Source of the DNA: CAWCUK01 sp963798775
Lineage (GTDB): Bacteria; Bacteroidota; Ignavibacteria; Ignavibacteriales; Ignavibacteriaceae
Assembly (NCBI GenBank): GCA_963798775.1
Contig: CAWCUK010000003.1
Location: 558,001-622,000, forward strand
DNA: 64,000 bases
Direction: 5' to 3'
In this document: piece by piece, positions 1 to 9,445 of the stretch
Layout of the letters: every line of letters starts with the position of its first letter
How positions within the stretch are numbered: the stretch's first letter is position 1
Made by a program: the position numbers and the translations under genes
Notes under the pieces: model-generated
The model's database searches: none
What the model was told of the DNA's origin: nothing
The model's input: only the letters and a program-made list of their open reading frames with translations

Positions 1-227
1 GGATCCTGCATAAATTCTTCATGAATTTGTCTCATCTTTGCTTTATCGCCCATTAAATCAGTAAGTAAAAGTTTAAGTGCGTCCGTATTATCATAAATTT
101 TATCAACACAATCTTTCACATCTTCGGTTACAACAATTTTATTTTGGGAAGTATCCTTAACAGTAGAATTATTTTGAGCCAGCATTATAAGCGGAGAGAT
201 TAATATAATTAACAAAATCTTTTTCAT
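1..227 (-). CDS. Secreted protein of unknown function (N-terminus only)
   Basis: Only the first 75 codons are present; the gene runs off the left edge of the window. The start ATG (complement of 225-227) follows a clear Shine-Dalgarno AAAGGTGAT. Residues 1-18 (MKKILLIILISPLIMLAQ) form a signal peptide ending in a typical A-Q cleavage region, so the product is exported. The visible mature part is polar, with one Cys and segments likely to be helical (DNTDALKLLLTDLMGDKAK). I do not recognise a family from this fragment. It is divergent from the radical SAM gene to its right. Confidence 0.7.
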   Translation of the reverse strand, partial: MKKILLIILISPLIMLAQNNSTVKDTSQNKIVVTEDVKDCVDKIYDNTDALKLLLTDLMGDKAKMRQIHEEFMQD

Positions 228-302
228 TATATCACCTTTTTGCTTTTATTAAAATAAAAATAATGGAAGTTTAAAATTTCATTTATAAAAATAGAATTAA
301 AC

Positions 303-542
303 TCATGAAACATTTATGATAAAGATGACATATAATTTTAAACGTGATTGCGATATAAGATATTCAGAACTGAAAAAATCTAATATTTCCTCTGTATGAC
401 AGTAGATACAATATTTTATAAAGTTAAAATAATTATGTACTACTAATACTATTTTACCTATTTTTTGACATTCATCTACTGTATCTGTTTTGGAAAGAGC
501 AGAAAGAATAAGTTTTATTTTATGATGAATTTTGTTTAGCAT
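303..542 (-). CDS. Doubtful 79-residue ORF
   Basis: An open frame with plausible amino-acid composition lies in the gap between the truncated secreted gene and the radical SAM gene. It has three Cys residues in the middle and a hydrophobic tail. No family is recognised. The nearest GGAGG lies about 16 bases before the ATG, too far for a normal ribosome binding site. It may be a decayed gene or a chance frame. The rest of 228-624 holds only AT-rich sequence and the ribosome binding site of the next gene. Confidence 0.25.
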   Translation of the reverse strand: MLNKIHHKIKLILSALSKTDTVDECQKIGKIVLVVHNYFNFIKYCIYCHTEEILDFFSSEYLISQSRLKLYVIFIINVS

Positions 543-624
543 TATTTGTTTAGATCATCCTCCCGGATTTCAATCTCTTTTTGCTTATAAAAAATTCAAT
601 TTCATAAATAACAAGGGAGGGGAG

Positions 625-2556
625 ATGACTTCATTAAAAATTTTTAAAAGTCAATCCATTCAAAACCTATCTAGATTAGCTTGGAAGGGTTTTCAATCTG
701 TTAATACTAAACTTTCTTATAAAAATTCAGTTAAACCGGAATGGTCTTCCGCTCCGCTTTTAAAAAGCTGGGAAAGAGTTTTTCCTACTTTAGGCTTTCC
801 CAGAGAAACCGACTCGCTATGCCCTAAATGCATTCCCGAAATAAGAAATCAAATTTTAAGGGGAGAACTTTCTACCGAACAATTAATAAAAGGACATTAC
901 GGCGAAATTAAATCCTCAATTTTAGAAGAGGAAGGAAAAATAATTATAAAGAAGGTTTGTCCTGTTCATGGGGAATTTAAAGATATATTATCAATCGATT
1001 CTAAGTTTAGTAAACTGCAGGAAGAAAGATATTACGGTACTGATTTTCCCGTTTCAGAAGATAACGGAATTCATAACCACGGAACTTCAAATATAAAATA
1101 CGGCAGAGGCACTGTTTTAACAATTGATTTGACTAATCGATGTAATATGATGTGTAATCCATGTTTCGCTGATGCTAATCAAGTTGGATATGTTCACGAA
1201 CTTAGTTTTGAGGAAATAAAAAAAATTTTAGATAACGCGGTTTCATTCAAACCTAAAAGATTAATTCAAGTTCAGTTTTCAGGCGGTGAACCGACAATAT
1301 CCCCACATTTTCTGGATGCCTGCAGATACGCAAGAAAAGTCGGATATAAAGGCGTTCAAGCGGCCACAAACGGAATAAAATTTGCGTTAGAGCCCGATTT
1401 TGCGCGTGAAGCAAGAGCTGCCGGTTTGAATTTAGTTTATTTCCAATTAGACGGTCTTACAAATGAAGCTAATCAACATAGGCATATAACAAATTTATTT
1501 GATTTAAAACTGCAGGCAATTCAAAATCTTGCAAATGCCGATATATGGATTACTCCAGTAACCACAGTTGTAAACGGACTTAATGAAGATCAGGTCGGGC
1601 CTCTGCTTCAATTTGTAATTGATAACTGCGATAAAATGGATGCGCTTTCTTTTCAGCCGATTTCTTTTACCGGAAGAGACGAAAATATTTCCGACGAAGA
1701 AAGAAAAGAAAAGAGATATACCATAAGTCATTTGGCAAAAGAATTACAGCGTTGGTCCGGCGGGGAAATTGACCCGTATCGAGATTGGTTTCCTCTTGGC
1801 GCAGGCGGCCCTTTATCAATTCTGGCTGATCATATGAGCAATCCTGCGGATAAATTCGGTTCAATGTGTGTTTCTTGCCATCCGGAGTGCGGCTCGTGCA
1901 TTTACCTTATAGAAAATAAAAAAACTAAAACTTGGGCCCCGTTAACTAAATTTTTTAATCTAGAAAATTTTATAAAAGATGTAATAATTATTACGGATAC
2001 GGCGAGAGGTAAAAAAACTACTTTACTGCAATTAGCAATGGCTGTCGCAAAAAGTTTTGATGAAACCAAAGCGCCGGAAGGTTTTACACTATCGGAGTTA
2101 ACCCGGCTGATTCAACATCAATTCGGCGGAACGTTAAATGAAGGAGAACGGCCGCCTCAGCTTGATTGGACGCTTTTATGGATCGGAGGAATGTGGTTTC
2201 AAGATTTATGGAATTATGATTTCCGCCGTACAGAAATGTGTAATGTTCCTTACGGTACACAGGAAGGAGAAATTTCGTTTTGCGCTTATAACACAGGAAT
2301 CGGTTGGAGACAAATTATAGAATCAACTCATAAAAACGCTTCTACTCCGGATTGGTTTAAAAAGAATGGAAGACATAAAATATATTCCGGCGATAAAAAA
2401 ATTGATTTCATTATTAATGTTGAAAATATAATAATTCCCGAGATAAAAAGCGGCGGGTACAGTACTATGTATAGCGGAAACGGGAAAAATAATGAAACTG
2501 AAAAAGTTTCGCCGAAGGAGGAACCGAAGGTTTCTCATCAAAACAGAATGATTTAA
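625..2556 (+). CDS. Radical SAM enzyme, tetraether-synthase (Tes/MJ0619)-like
   Basis: The ATG at 625 is preferred over the upstream frame opening at 532 because AGGGAGGGG lies just upstream of it, giving 643 residues. The protein has an N-terminal CPKC motif (C66, C69) with a later CPVHGEF segment, a radical SAM CxxxCxxC motif (C173, C177, C180: CNMMCNPC), a downstream GGEPT motif, and a further cluster CVSCHPECGSC (C415-C425). Late Cys residues also occur (CNVPYG, FCAYN). This set of an N-terminal Cys/His domain, a radical SAM core and an extra Cys cluster is what I associate with the MJ0619/Tes family, which joins lipid tails in archaea. The family link is by recalled motif layout, not by search. 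The substrate here is unknown; a lipid C-C coupling or methylation role is inference. Confidence 0.7.
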   Translation: MTSLKIFKSQSIQNLSRLAWKGFQSVNTKLSYKNSVKPEWSSAPLLKSWERVFPTLGFPRETDSLCPKCIPEIRNQILRGELSTEQLIKGHYGEIKSSILEEEGKIIIKKVCPVHGEFKDILSIDSKFSKLQEERYYGTDFPVSEDNGIHNHGTSNIKYGRGTVLTIDLTNRCNMMCNPCFADANQVGYVHELSFEEIKKILDNAVSFKPKRLIQVQFSGGEPTISPHFLDACRYARKVGYKGVQAATNGIKFALEPDFAREARAAGLNLVYFQLDGLTNEANQHRHITNLFDLKLQAIQNLANADIWITPVTTVVNGLNEDQVGPLLQFVIDNCDKMDALSFQPISFTGRDENISDEERKEKRYTISHLAKELQRWSGGEIDPYRDWFPLGAGGPLSILADHMSNPADKFGSMCVSCHPECGSCIYLIENKKTKTWAPLTKFFNLENFIKDVIIITDTARGKKTTLLQLAMAVAKSFDETKAPEGFTLSELTRLIQHQFGGTLNEGERPPQLDWTLLWIGGMWFQDLWNYDFRRTEMCNVPYGTQEGEISFCAYNTGIGWRQIIESTHKNASTPDWFKKNGRHKIYSGDKKIDFIINVENIIIPEIKSGGYSTMYSGNGKNNETEKVSPKEEPKVSHQNRMI

Positions 2557-2568
2557 TTTCACTTTATT

Positions 2569-2602
2569 CTGCCTATTCATTTAATTGGATAGGCAGTTTT
2601 TA
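2569..2602 (+). terminator. Rho-independent terminator after the radical SAM gene
   Basis: The inverted repeat CTGCCTAT (2569-2576) and ATAGGCAG (2589-2596) has an eight-base loop after two further inner pairs. It is followed by TTTTTATATTTATT. It starts 12 bases after the stop codon and fits a factor-independent terminator. Confidence 0.8.
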
Positions 2603-2688
2603 TATTTATTTCTTCAATAATACTTTCCCTTAATAATATTATTCATAAATCTTACTTAATTTAAATAACTAATAATAATGGAATAGGT

Positions 2689-3312
2689 ATGACTGTTAAT
2701 GAAGCTTATAATAGATGGGCAAAAAAATATGATGTTATGGATAACAAAACTCGCGATTTAGAAAAAATCGCCGCTAAAAAAACTTTGAATAAATATAGTT
2801 TTGAAACAGTAGTTGAATTTGGCTGCGGGACAGGAAAAAATACTATTTGGTTAAGCGAAAAAGCTAAACTTTTGATTGCTATTGATTTTTCTGAAGAGAT
2901 GCTGGCAATTGCCAAAGAAAAAATAAAAGCTTTAAATGTAGAATTTATTAGGGCAGATATCACTAAAAATTGGTGTCTTCAAAATGATCTTGCGGATCTT
3001 ATAATTTGCGGTTTAATACTGGAACATGTAGAAAATTTAGATTTTATTTTTAAAGAGGCTCATAAAAAATTAAATGCCGGAGGGAAATTTTATATTTGCG
3101 AACTTCATCCGTTCAAGCAGTATACGGGGAGTAAAGCCAGATTTGAATCAGAAAATGGGATTGAAGAATTGGAAGTTTATGTTCACCATATTTCTGAGTT
3201 TATAAATTCGGCGGCAGCGAATGGATTAAAATTAGTTGAAATAAATGAATGGTTCGATGAAGAAAATAGAAATGAACTTCCGAGACTAATCTCTTTTATA
3301 TTTGAAAAATAA
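2689..3312 (+). CDS. Class I SAM-dependent methyltransferase
   Basis: This 207-residue protein has the Rossmann methyltransferase motif I VVEFGCGTGKNT near residue 45. An acidic post-I motif (IAIDFSEEML) and a motif IV region (DLIICGLILEHVE) follow, and the GGKFYICELHP strand comes later. This is the methyltransferase_11/25 type of small soluble enzyme. The substrate cannot be read from the sequence. It runs towards the ABC ATPase gene on the other strand, with only six bases between the two stop codons. It has its own start region and a terminator separates it from the radical SAM gene, so the two are not clearly co-transcribed. Confidence 0.85.
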   Translation: MTVNEAYNRWAKKYDVMDNKTRDLEKIAAKKTLNKYSFETVVEFGCGTGKNTIWLSEKAKLLIAIDFSEEMLAIAKEKIKALNVEFIRADITKNWCLQNDLADLIICGLILEHVENLDFIFKEAHKKLNAGGKFYICELHPFKQYTGSKARFESENGIEELEVYVHHISEFINSAAANGLKLVEINEWFDEENRNELPRLISFIFEK

Positions 3313-3318
3313 TAGGAG

Positions 3319-4116
3319 TTATTTTTTATTCAGTCTTAAATCCATAATAAAGTGAAGAAGCGGCCTTTCATTTTTCCATTCAACTTCAACCTTTCTTTCG
3401 AAAAATTCAAAAAGATTTTTAGAAGTTAAAACTTCTTCTTTTATGCCAGAAGAAAAAATCATTCCGTCTTTCATCAAAAGAATATTTTTAAAAACCGGAA
3501 GTATTTCTTCAATATGATGAGTTACATAAAGAAGCGAGGGAGTTTCTGCTGTATTTTCAAATTGCTGAACGAAAGCTAAAAAATTTTCTCTAGCAAAAAT
3601 ATCAAGCCCGGAACAAGGTTCATCAAGAATTAGAATTTTGGGTGAACTCATTAAAGCGCGGGCAAGTATTATTTTCTGTTTTTCGCCTTGAGATAAAGTC
3701 GCGTAAATTCTTCCCCTTAAACCGGCGCATCCGAAACGGGCCAATAATGCTAAAGCTTTATCATTATCTTCCTCAGTTGTATAATCATATAAACCAATGC
3801 TTGCAAATTTTCCGCTTAAAACTATTTCTTCAACCGACTCATTTAAATAAAGCGATTCCTGCAGAGATGAACTTACCCAGCCGATAGATTTCCGTAGTTC
3901 TCTAAGATCGTATTTTCCGAATTTTTTCCCCAAAACAGAAACTTCTCCCTTAGATGGGAATGTATAACCGTTAATAATATTCAGCAGTGAAGTTTTGCCG
4001 GATCCATTTAATCCTAAAATTGCCCAATTTTCATTTTCTTTAACTCCCCAATTTATATTTTTTAGGATTTCTGCTCCATCTTTTCGAAGGGAAACATCTT
4101 TTATATTTATCATCAT
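3319..4116 (-). CDS. Stand-alone ABC transporter ATP-binding protein
   Basis: The 265-residue protein is a single ABC ATPase domain. It shows Walker A (LGLNGSGKTSLLNII, about residues 34-48), the signature LSQGEKQK, Walker B (ILILDEPCSGLD) and the switch His in LYVTHHIEEI. It resembles the YlmA/ModF-type cytosolic ATPases that are often encoded without a permease. No membrane partner is adjacent: the right-hand neighbour is a secreted peptidase and the left-hand one a methyltransferase. Its transported substrate, if any, is therefore unknown. Confidence 0.85.
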   Translation of the reverse strand: MMINIKDVSLRKDGAEILKNINWGVKENENWAILGLNGSGKTSLLNIINGYTFPSKGEVSVLGKKFGKYDLRELRKSIGWVSSSLQESLYLNESVEEIVLSGKFASIGLYDYTTEEDNDKALALLARFGCAGLRGRIYATLSQGEKQKIILARALMSSPKILILDEPCSGLDIFARENFLAFVQQFENTAETPSLLYVTHHIEEILPVFKNILLMKDGMIFSSGIKEEVLTSKNLFEFFERKVEVEWKNERPLLHFIMDLRLNKK

Positions 4117-4189
4117 AGGAATCTTAAATAATTTAGGTTTGAAATGAAGAATTTTAATCGTGCGAAAATTATTATTATTACAGAATTAT

Positions 4190-4214
4190 GCGGGGAAAAT
4201 TATCATTTCCCCGC
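4190..4214 (-). terminator. Hairpin after the C1-family peptidase gene
   Basis: GCGGGGAAA (4190-4198) and TTTCCCCGC (4206-4214) form a perfect nine-base stem ten bases past the stop codon of the peptidase gene. The T-run following it on the minus strand is weak, so it may act as a terminator or as a 3'-end stabiliser. Confidence 0.55.
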
Positions 4215-4223
4215 GAGTAATTT

Positions 4224-5357
4224 TTATAATCCCAGCTTTTCTCTTATATCCTGAGGAATAGCGTCTTTATGAACCATTATCGCAATTGTTCTTAATTTTA
4301 TGAATGGTTCTGACATGTACCAATAACCGTCATACGTTTTATTTTTAGTTCCCCAAGAATTTTTGGTGTAATAAAAATAGGTGCCTGCTTGATCTTTAGC
4401 CAGCCCGGTAATATGCATAAGATGATCATCCGTTGTTGTGTAATTATCGTATGCCTTTTGTCTCATTTGTTGAGTAACATCTTGTTCTTGTTCCGGACCG
4501 GTTTTGGACGTATCTCCTTCAATCGGTACAATTGCATAACCGTTTCTATAAAAATTATCTCTTCCGACATCACCATCCCATGCAATTGAATAATTATTCT
4601 CGAGTGCGTTATTCATTATTTTTACCAAATCATTTATCGGCACATTATAATATTCACCGTCTTCCCAGTTATCGGGAACTTCGAGAACAAACTTTTTGTA
4701 AAACGGATGATGAGTATAAGAAGTTAACTCAACATAATCATCCGGATTTATTCCCAGACCGGCGGCAAAAGTTTTTGGCGTATATTCTTTTCCATCATAT
4801 TCAAATTTTTGAGGAACTTTTCCCAGATAAGTATCAAGAACATCGTTAACAAGCTCTTTATAATGCGGAGAAATTTTATTTCTATTTACTACAGTATTTA
4901 AAATTGCCTCCAGAACAGCTTGAAGTTCTGAATTATCATAAACAGAATCTCCGGGTTCTAAACCGGGATAAGCATTATGCGGTACCGCGCCGTATTTTTT
5001 AAAAACAGAAATTACATCGTGAGCTTGTCCCCCTTCGCCGAATTGAGCTTTCCCATGGTATCGAACATATTGTTCAGCCTTTAAAGGATAAGCTGACCTT
5101 GCCGTAAACATTTCTGAAAGATTGTAATTACCTTTTCCCATTCTTAAAAGTTCACTCTCTAAAAATGACTGAGTTGCAAAATCCCAGCAGGTACCGGTTC
5201 TGCCTTGGTTTTTTACTGATGTAGCACCGGTTTCGTAAACCATTGTAAATGTATGTCTGTCATTCTTTTCTTGCTTTGTTTCAGTTTCCTGCGCGTTTAT
5301 GGAAAAAACAAAAAGCATAACCATTAAAAAAGTATAAACTGAAGTTCTATTTTTCAT
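4224..5357 (-). CDS. Secreted papain-like peptidase, bleomycin hydrolase/aminopeptidase C family
   Basis: The 377-residue precursor has a signal peptide (residues 1-22, ending SINAQ). The C1-family active site is clear: oxyanion Gln51 and nucleophile Cys57 in NQGRTGTCWDFA, then His312 in DDHLMHITG and Asn333 in KNSWG. Spacing and motifs match the C1B bleomycin hydrolase/PepC group rather than classic papains, although the group is normally cytosolic and this one is exported. The mature protein is shorter than the roughly 440-450 residues usual for bleomycin hydrolase. The last residues are EKLGL. It stands alone, with its own hairpin downstream. Its likely role is degrading peptides in the periplasm. 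Confidence 0.85.
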   Translation of the reverse strand: MKNRTSVYTFLMVMLFVFSINAQETETKQEKNDRHTFTMVYETGATSVKNQGRTGTCWDFATQSFLESELLRMGKGNYNLSEMFTARSAYPLKAEQYVRYHGKAQFGEGGQAHDVISVFKKYGAVPHNAYPGLEPGDSVYDNSELQAVLEAILNTVVNRNKISPHYKELVNDVLDTYLGKVPQKFEYDGKEYTPKTFAAGLGINPDDYVELTSYTHHPFYKKFVLEVPDNWEDGEYYNVPINDLVKIMNNALENNYSIAWDGDVGRDNFYRNGYAIVPIEGDTSKTGPEQEQDVTQQMRQKAYDNYTTTDDHLMHITGLAKDQAGTYFYYTKNSWGTKNKTYDGYWYMSEPFIKLRTIAIMVHKDAIPQDIREKLGL

Positions 5358-5575
5358 TATCCCTCCTTTATAGGAAATAGTGTTAAACTTTACAAAATTA
5401 TAAAAAAAATAATTAAAACATTTATTTGATTGTAGGACTTCGTTTAATTTATTTAGGTTCCGTCATTTTAAGAGATCCTTTTACGAATAAATGAATTGAG
5501 CATTAATAAATTTTAAATTAAGTTGATTTTGTAAGAGTAATAATTAATAATAATTCATAAGGAAGGGGAGGAATT

Positions 5576-6250
5576 ATGAATTTACCTTTCACTACCGAAG
5601 AATTTATGAATGTTTTCAAAACATACAATCAGGCTGTTTTCCCATTACAGATATTATTTAACATTCTTGCGCTTGCGGTTATTTTTTTCTCAATTAAAAA
5701 AACAAGATTATCCAACAAAATAAATAGCAGTATCCTTGCTTTTTTATGGATGTGGATAGGAATTGTTTATCAGATTATTTTCTTCTCAAAAATAAATCCC
5801 GCAGCAAATATTTTTGGAGCGCTATTTATTCTTCAAGGTTTACTCTTTTTATATTTCGGAGTATTTCGGGAAAAATTAAATTTTAACTTCAGAAAAAATA
5901 TCAGCGGGTCATTCGGATTAATCTTCATTTTATACGCTTTAGTTGTTTATCCCATTTTAGGAATTATTTACGGACATACATATCCGGGCAACCCAACTTT
6001 TGGTTTACCTTGCCCGACTACCATTTTTACATTCGGAATATTTTTATGGATTGATAACAAAGTTCCTCTTTATCTTTGGACAATCCCGTTTATCTGGTCA
6101 CTTATAGGTTTTAGCGCCGCGTTAAATTTAGGAATTAAAGAAGACACAGGACTAATTTTAGCCGGTGTATTCGGAACAGTTTTAATAATTATAAATAATT
6201 ATATTCTCAGAAAAGGAAGAAAAAAAATTATTGTAAAACCGCTTCATTAA
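5576..6250 (+). CDS. DUF6064-like multipass membrane protein
   Basis: This 224-residue protein has about six or seven hydrophobic segments (near 21-37, 50-68, 75-91, 107-127, 140-160, 170-185 and 190-208). The opening MNLPFTTEEFMNVFKTYNQA with a following AVFPLQ is the pattern I recall for DUF6064 proteins. A strong ribosome binding site, GGAAGGGGAGG, precedes the ATG. No catalytic motif is visible and the function is unknown. It stands alone between a divergent peptidase gene and a 310-base non-coding stretch. Confidence 0.7.
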   Translation: MNLPFTTEEFMNVFKTYNQAVFPLQILFNILALAVIFFSIKKTRLSNKINSSILAFLWMWIGIVYQIIFFSKINPAANIFGALFILQGLLFLYFGVFREKLNFNFRKNISGSFGLIFILYALVVYPILGIIYGHTYPGNPTFGLPCPTTIFTFGIFLWIDNKVPLYLWTIPFIWSLIGFSAALNLGIKEDTGLILAGVFGTVLIIINNYILRKGRKKIIVKPLH

Positions 6251-6560
6251 AGATACGGTACAGAGAATAGATTAGATTCTATCCCTTCATTCATAAAATT
6301 CACGTATATTTACTGGATGGTTTTATTTAATAATATTAACTTAAAACTGTTTTTTCGAAATCAAATTCTTATAAAATGGGGGAAACAAGTATAAATTTCT
6401 TTGCGAGAAATAATACTTATAATTCTATTTGGGAAGATTATATTGTAGAGATATTTATCGTCAGCTAAAAAGGGAAAGAAGTTAAAAGTAAAATAAATCT
6501 CCTTAAATAGGAAAAAATAAACTTCTCTATTTGTATGATTTTAATTAAAGAAAAATACTT
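6251..6560. other. Non-coding stretch of 310 bases
   Basis: AT-rich, with stop codons in all frames at short intervals. I see no convincing hairpin, tRNA or repeat. It presumably holds the promoter for the small membrane protein at 6561. Confidence 0.5.
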
Positions 6561-6938
6561 ATGAAAACAGCAGCAATTTTATATTCTATTTTAATTTTAA
6601 TAGTAACTATATTTCAATTTGGACTGGCGCTGGGTATGCCGTGGGGTGAATTTGCGATGGGCGGCAAATTTCCGGGCAAATTTCCGGTAAAACTTAGAGT
6701 TTTAAGTTTAGTGCAAATAGTAATTTTAGCCTTTATGTCACTAATAGTTTTAATAAATGCAAATTTACTTTTAATCCAATTTTATAATGCTTCTGAAACT
6801 GCTATTTGGATTGTTGTGTTTTTATCCGGTTTAACTGCGCTAATGAATTTAATTACTCCCAGTAAAAAAGAAAGAACTCTCTGGGCACCGGTTTCCATAT
6901 TATTGTTGTTAACAAGTCTAATAGTAGCTTTAAATTAA
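6561..6938 (+). CDS. Small membrane protein of unknown function
   Basis: This 125-residue protein has four predicted membrane segments (about residues 5-24, 48-66, 80-93 and 106-123). A conserved-looking polar loop after the first helix contains GMPWGEFAMGGKFPGKFP. I have seen similar loops in unannotated proteins of Bacteroidota and Bacilli, but no function is known to me. The gene converges on the Ser/Thr kinase gene with seven bases between them. Confidence 0.6.
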   Translation: MKTAAILYSILILIVTIFQFGLALGMPWGEFAMGGKFPGKFPVKLRVLSLVQIVILAFMSLIVLINANLLLIQFYNASETAIWIVVFLSGLTALMNLITPSKKERTLWAPVSILLLLTSLIVALN

Positions 6939-6945
6939 AAAACTC

Positions 6946-9288
6946 TTATTCATTTTCCTTTTTAAATTCTTCATATTTAGTTTTTGCTATAGCTAATAAC
7001 TCTTTATATTTAGGATTATTACGAACAGAATTAAAGAACATATCCTTAACCATAAATGGATAATTAAAAAATCCACTATCTATTGATTTTCTTAAGAGAC
7101 TAAAACTAATATCATCAAGATGAATAAGCGCGCATACTGCCGCTTCGTGATAGGATTGCTCTCCATCTCGTATTTTTGTATTGTCAATTTTCCTTAACGC
7201 GACTTCAGCTTCTTTTCTTCGGCCGGTAATGTATGATCTCATCCCCTTGCTCCATGCTGCGATTATTCCGTTAGGTTCCAAAGTAATTGCGCTATCAAAT
7301 AATGCCAAGGCTTCATTCGGTTTATTCATCCTCAAATAAATATTTCCCTTCCACGCAATTCCATAGGGACTTTTCGAGTCTAAATTTAACCCTTCTAATG
7401 CTTTTTTATAATTACCAATATAGCAATATGTAACTCCGATTGATCTAAATCTAGGATTGTTCGGATCAAGCTTTACAGCTTCTTCCATCTCTTCTACAGC
7501 CTCTTTTAAGAATCCGCAATAACGGTATGCATATCCCAAGAAAAAATGGCTTTCCGCGCTATTGGGATTTATTTTCAGTGCCTTTTTCATAAGCTTAATA
7601 GCTTTTTGTGTTTGTCCGGTTTCAGAATAAAGCGCCGCAAGACCGCTTAATGCCGGAAGTAGTTCATCATTTAAAGATAATGCTTTTTCGTAAGCCTCTT
7701 CAGACTCAATAAAAGTTTTCCTTTCATTTAGCTTATACATGCTTAGCATACTTTTTCTATAACCTAACTCAGAATACGCGGGGGCAAAATTTGAATCAAG
7801 TTCAATTGATTTCAGCAGCATGCCTTCGGCTAGTGTGCTTGCTTCATTTGTATTCGGATATGATATTGAGCGTAAATAATATTCATAGGCTAAAGAATTA
7901 TTTGGAATATCATTGTTTATTCTTTGATGTTCGTATGATGAAAAACTTACTCTTAAACCCTTGGTTACTTCTTCGGAAACTATGTCTTGAAGTTTAAAAG
8001 TATTTTCATATTTTAATTGCAAATTATCATGCCACAGAAGCTTTGATGAATGAATATCAACAAGTTCAAAATTTAATCTTACGGTATCTTGTTCTTTTAA
8101 ATAATTACCGGATAAAATATAATCTACCTTCAAATCATTTGAGATTGCGGTAAAATTAATTGGTTTATTCTGATATTGCCGAACTAATCCCGAAGGACGT
8201 ACAATAATATTATTTACATACTGCAGAGAACTGATTATCTGATCCGTAAGGGCAAAACCTAAATAATTAGTTTCTTCATCATCCCGGATATTAGTGAGCG
8301 GTAAAACAGCTAATCTTTTAGGTCCTATAAATAAATCGTTTTTTGCTTTCGGATTATTTTCATTAGCTTGGAAATAATAAATTAATATTCCGATAATTAT
8401 TAAAAGCAGAAAAACGGGAAGTATTTTTAAAATGTTTGCCCCCCAGTTCTTATCAGCAGTCTTCGTAACCGGTCTAGAGTCTTCTGTAAATTTAGATTTT
8501 ACAAGAAATAAATCATTAAGCACTTCACCCATATCCTGATATCGTTCGGAAGGTTCTTTTTTTAATAACTTTTCGATTACTTTTTCAAGTTCGGGTGGAA
8601 TATCTTTTAAAGGTATGAATGGATCGTTTAAAATTGAGTATATAATGGCCTGCTCATAATCTTGCCTAAACGGCGATTCGCCTGAAAGCATTTCGTAAAG
8701 AACAATACCGAATGACCAAATATCGGTTCTTAAATCTATCTCTTCTCCTTTAGCCTGTTCGGGGGACATATATTCTGTGGTTCCGCCTGTAACACCTTCT
8801 CTGGTTAATTGAATAGCGCCGGCAACTTTTGCTAATCCGAAATCCATTATCTTAATTTTACCGTCGGTTGTAACCATAATGTTCGCAGTTTTAATATCTC
8901 GGTGCACAATTCCTTTTTTATGAGCGGCCTCTAATCCTTCTGCTATTTGTATAGCGAATTGAATAGATTCTTTTATTGAAAAATTATTGTCTCTAATTAA
9001 ATCTTTTAATTCTTGGCCCTCTACATATTCCATTACTATAAATTTTTCATTTTCATATTCTTCAATGGCATGTATAGTTCCAATATTATGATGATTTAAT
9101 GAAGCGGCTGCCTTAGCTTCTAAACGTAATCTTTCCCTTTCATCATCATTAACTGTAATTTGATGCGGTAAAAATTTTATGGCAACTTTACGCTCCAGTT
9201 TGGTATCTTCAGCAAGATAAACTATTCCCATTCCGCCTTCACCAATTTTCTCAACTATTTTATAATGTAGTATCGTCTCCCCGAGCAT
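6946..9288 (-). CDS. Transmembrane Ser/Thr protein kinase with TolB-like and TPR regions
   Basis: The 780-residue protein has a Hanks-type kinase domain at about 8-265: glycine loop GEGGMG, Lys38, the catalytic HRDIKTANIM with Asp131, DFGLA, and SPEQAKG in the activation segment. A single membrane helix (about 285-307) follows. An extracytoplasmic region starting KRLAVLPLTNI resembles the TolB/FlgO-like amino-terminal fold seen in cyclase and kinase sensors. TPR repeats follow from about 440. The kinase is predicted to be cytosolic, with sensing outside the membrane. The neighbouring kinase has the same layout but no membrane helix. No phosphatase gene is adjacent. Confidence 0.9.
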   Translation of the reverse strand: MLGETILHYKIVEKIGEGGMGIVYLAEDTKLERKVAIKFLPHQITVNDDERERLRLEAKAAASLNHHNIGTIHAIEEYENEKFIVMEYVEGQELKDLIRDNNFSIKESIQFAIQIAEGLEAAHKKGIVHRDIKTANIMVTTDGKIKIMDFGLAKVAGAIQLTREGVTGGTTEYMSPEQAKGEEIDLRTDIWSFGIVLYEMLSGESPFRQDYEQAIIYSILNDPFIPLKDIPPELEKVIEKLLKKEPSERYQDMGEVLNDLFLVKSKFTEDSRPVTKTADKNWGANILKILPVFLLLIIIGILIYYFQANENNPKAKNDLFIGPKRLAVLPLTNIRDDEETNYLGFALTDQIISSLQYVNNIIVRPSGLVRQYQNKPINFTAISNDLKVDYILSGNYLKEQDTVRLNFELVDIHSSKLLWHDNLQLKYENTFKLQDIVSEEVTKGLRVSFSSYEHQRINNDIPNNSLAYEYYLRSISYPNTNEASTLAEGMLLKSIELDSNFAPAYSELGYRKSMLSMYKLNERKTFIESEEAYEKALSLNDELLPALSGLAALYSETGQTQKAIKLMKKALKINPNSAESHFFLGYAYRYCGFLKEAVEEMEEAVKLDPNNPRFRSIGVTYCYIGNYKKALEGLNLDSKSPYGIAWKGNIYLRMNKPNEALALFDSAITLEPNGIIAAWSKGMRSYITGRRKEAEVALRKIDNTKIRDGEQSYHEAAVCALIHLDDISFSLLRKSIDSGFFNYPFMVKDMFFNSVRNNPKYKELLAIAKTKYEEFKKENE

Positions 9289-9445
9289 ATAACACCTGTT
9301 TCTTAAAATGTAGAATTATGAGATTATCTTTAGTTTATTTATGTCTGGATTAAATAATATTTTTCGCTGCTGTCTTACAAAACAAGCCATAGCGGCGCAA
9401 TAAAAAAAGTAATTTCAAATAATAATTAAATGAATAAATCTATTT

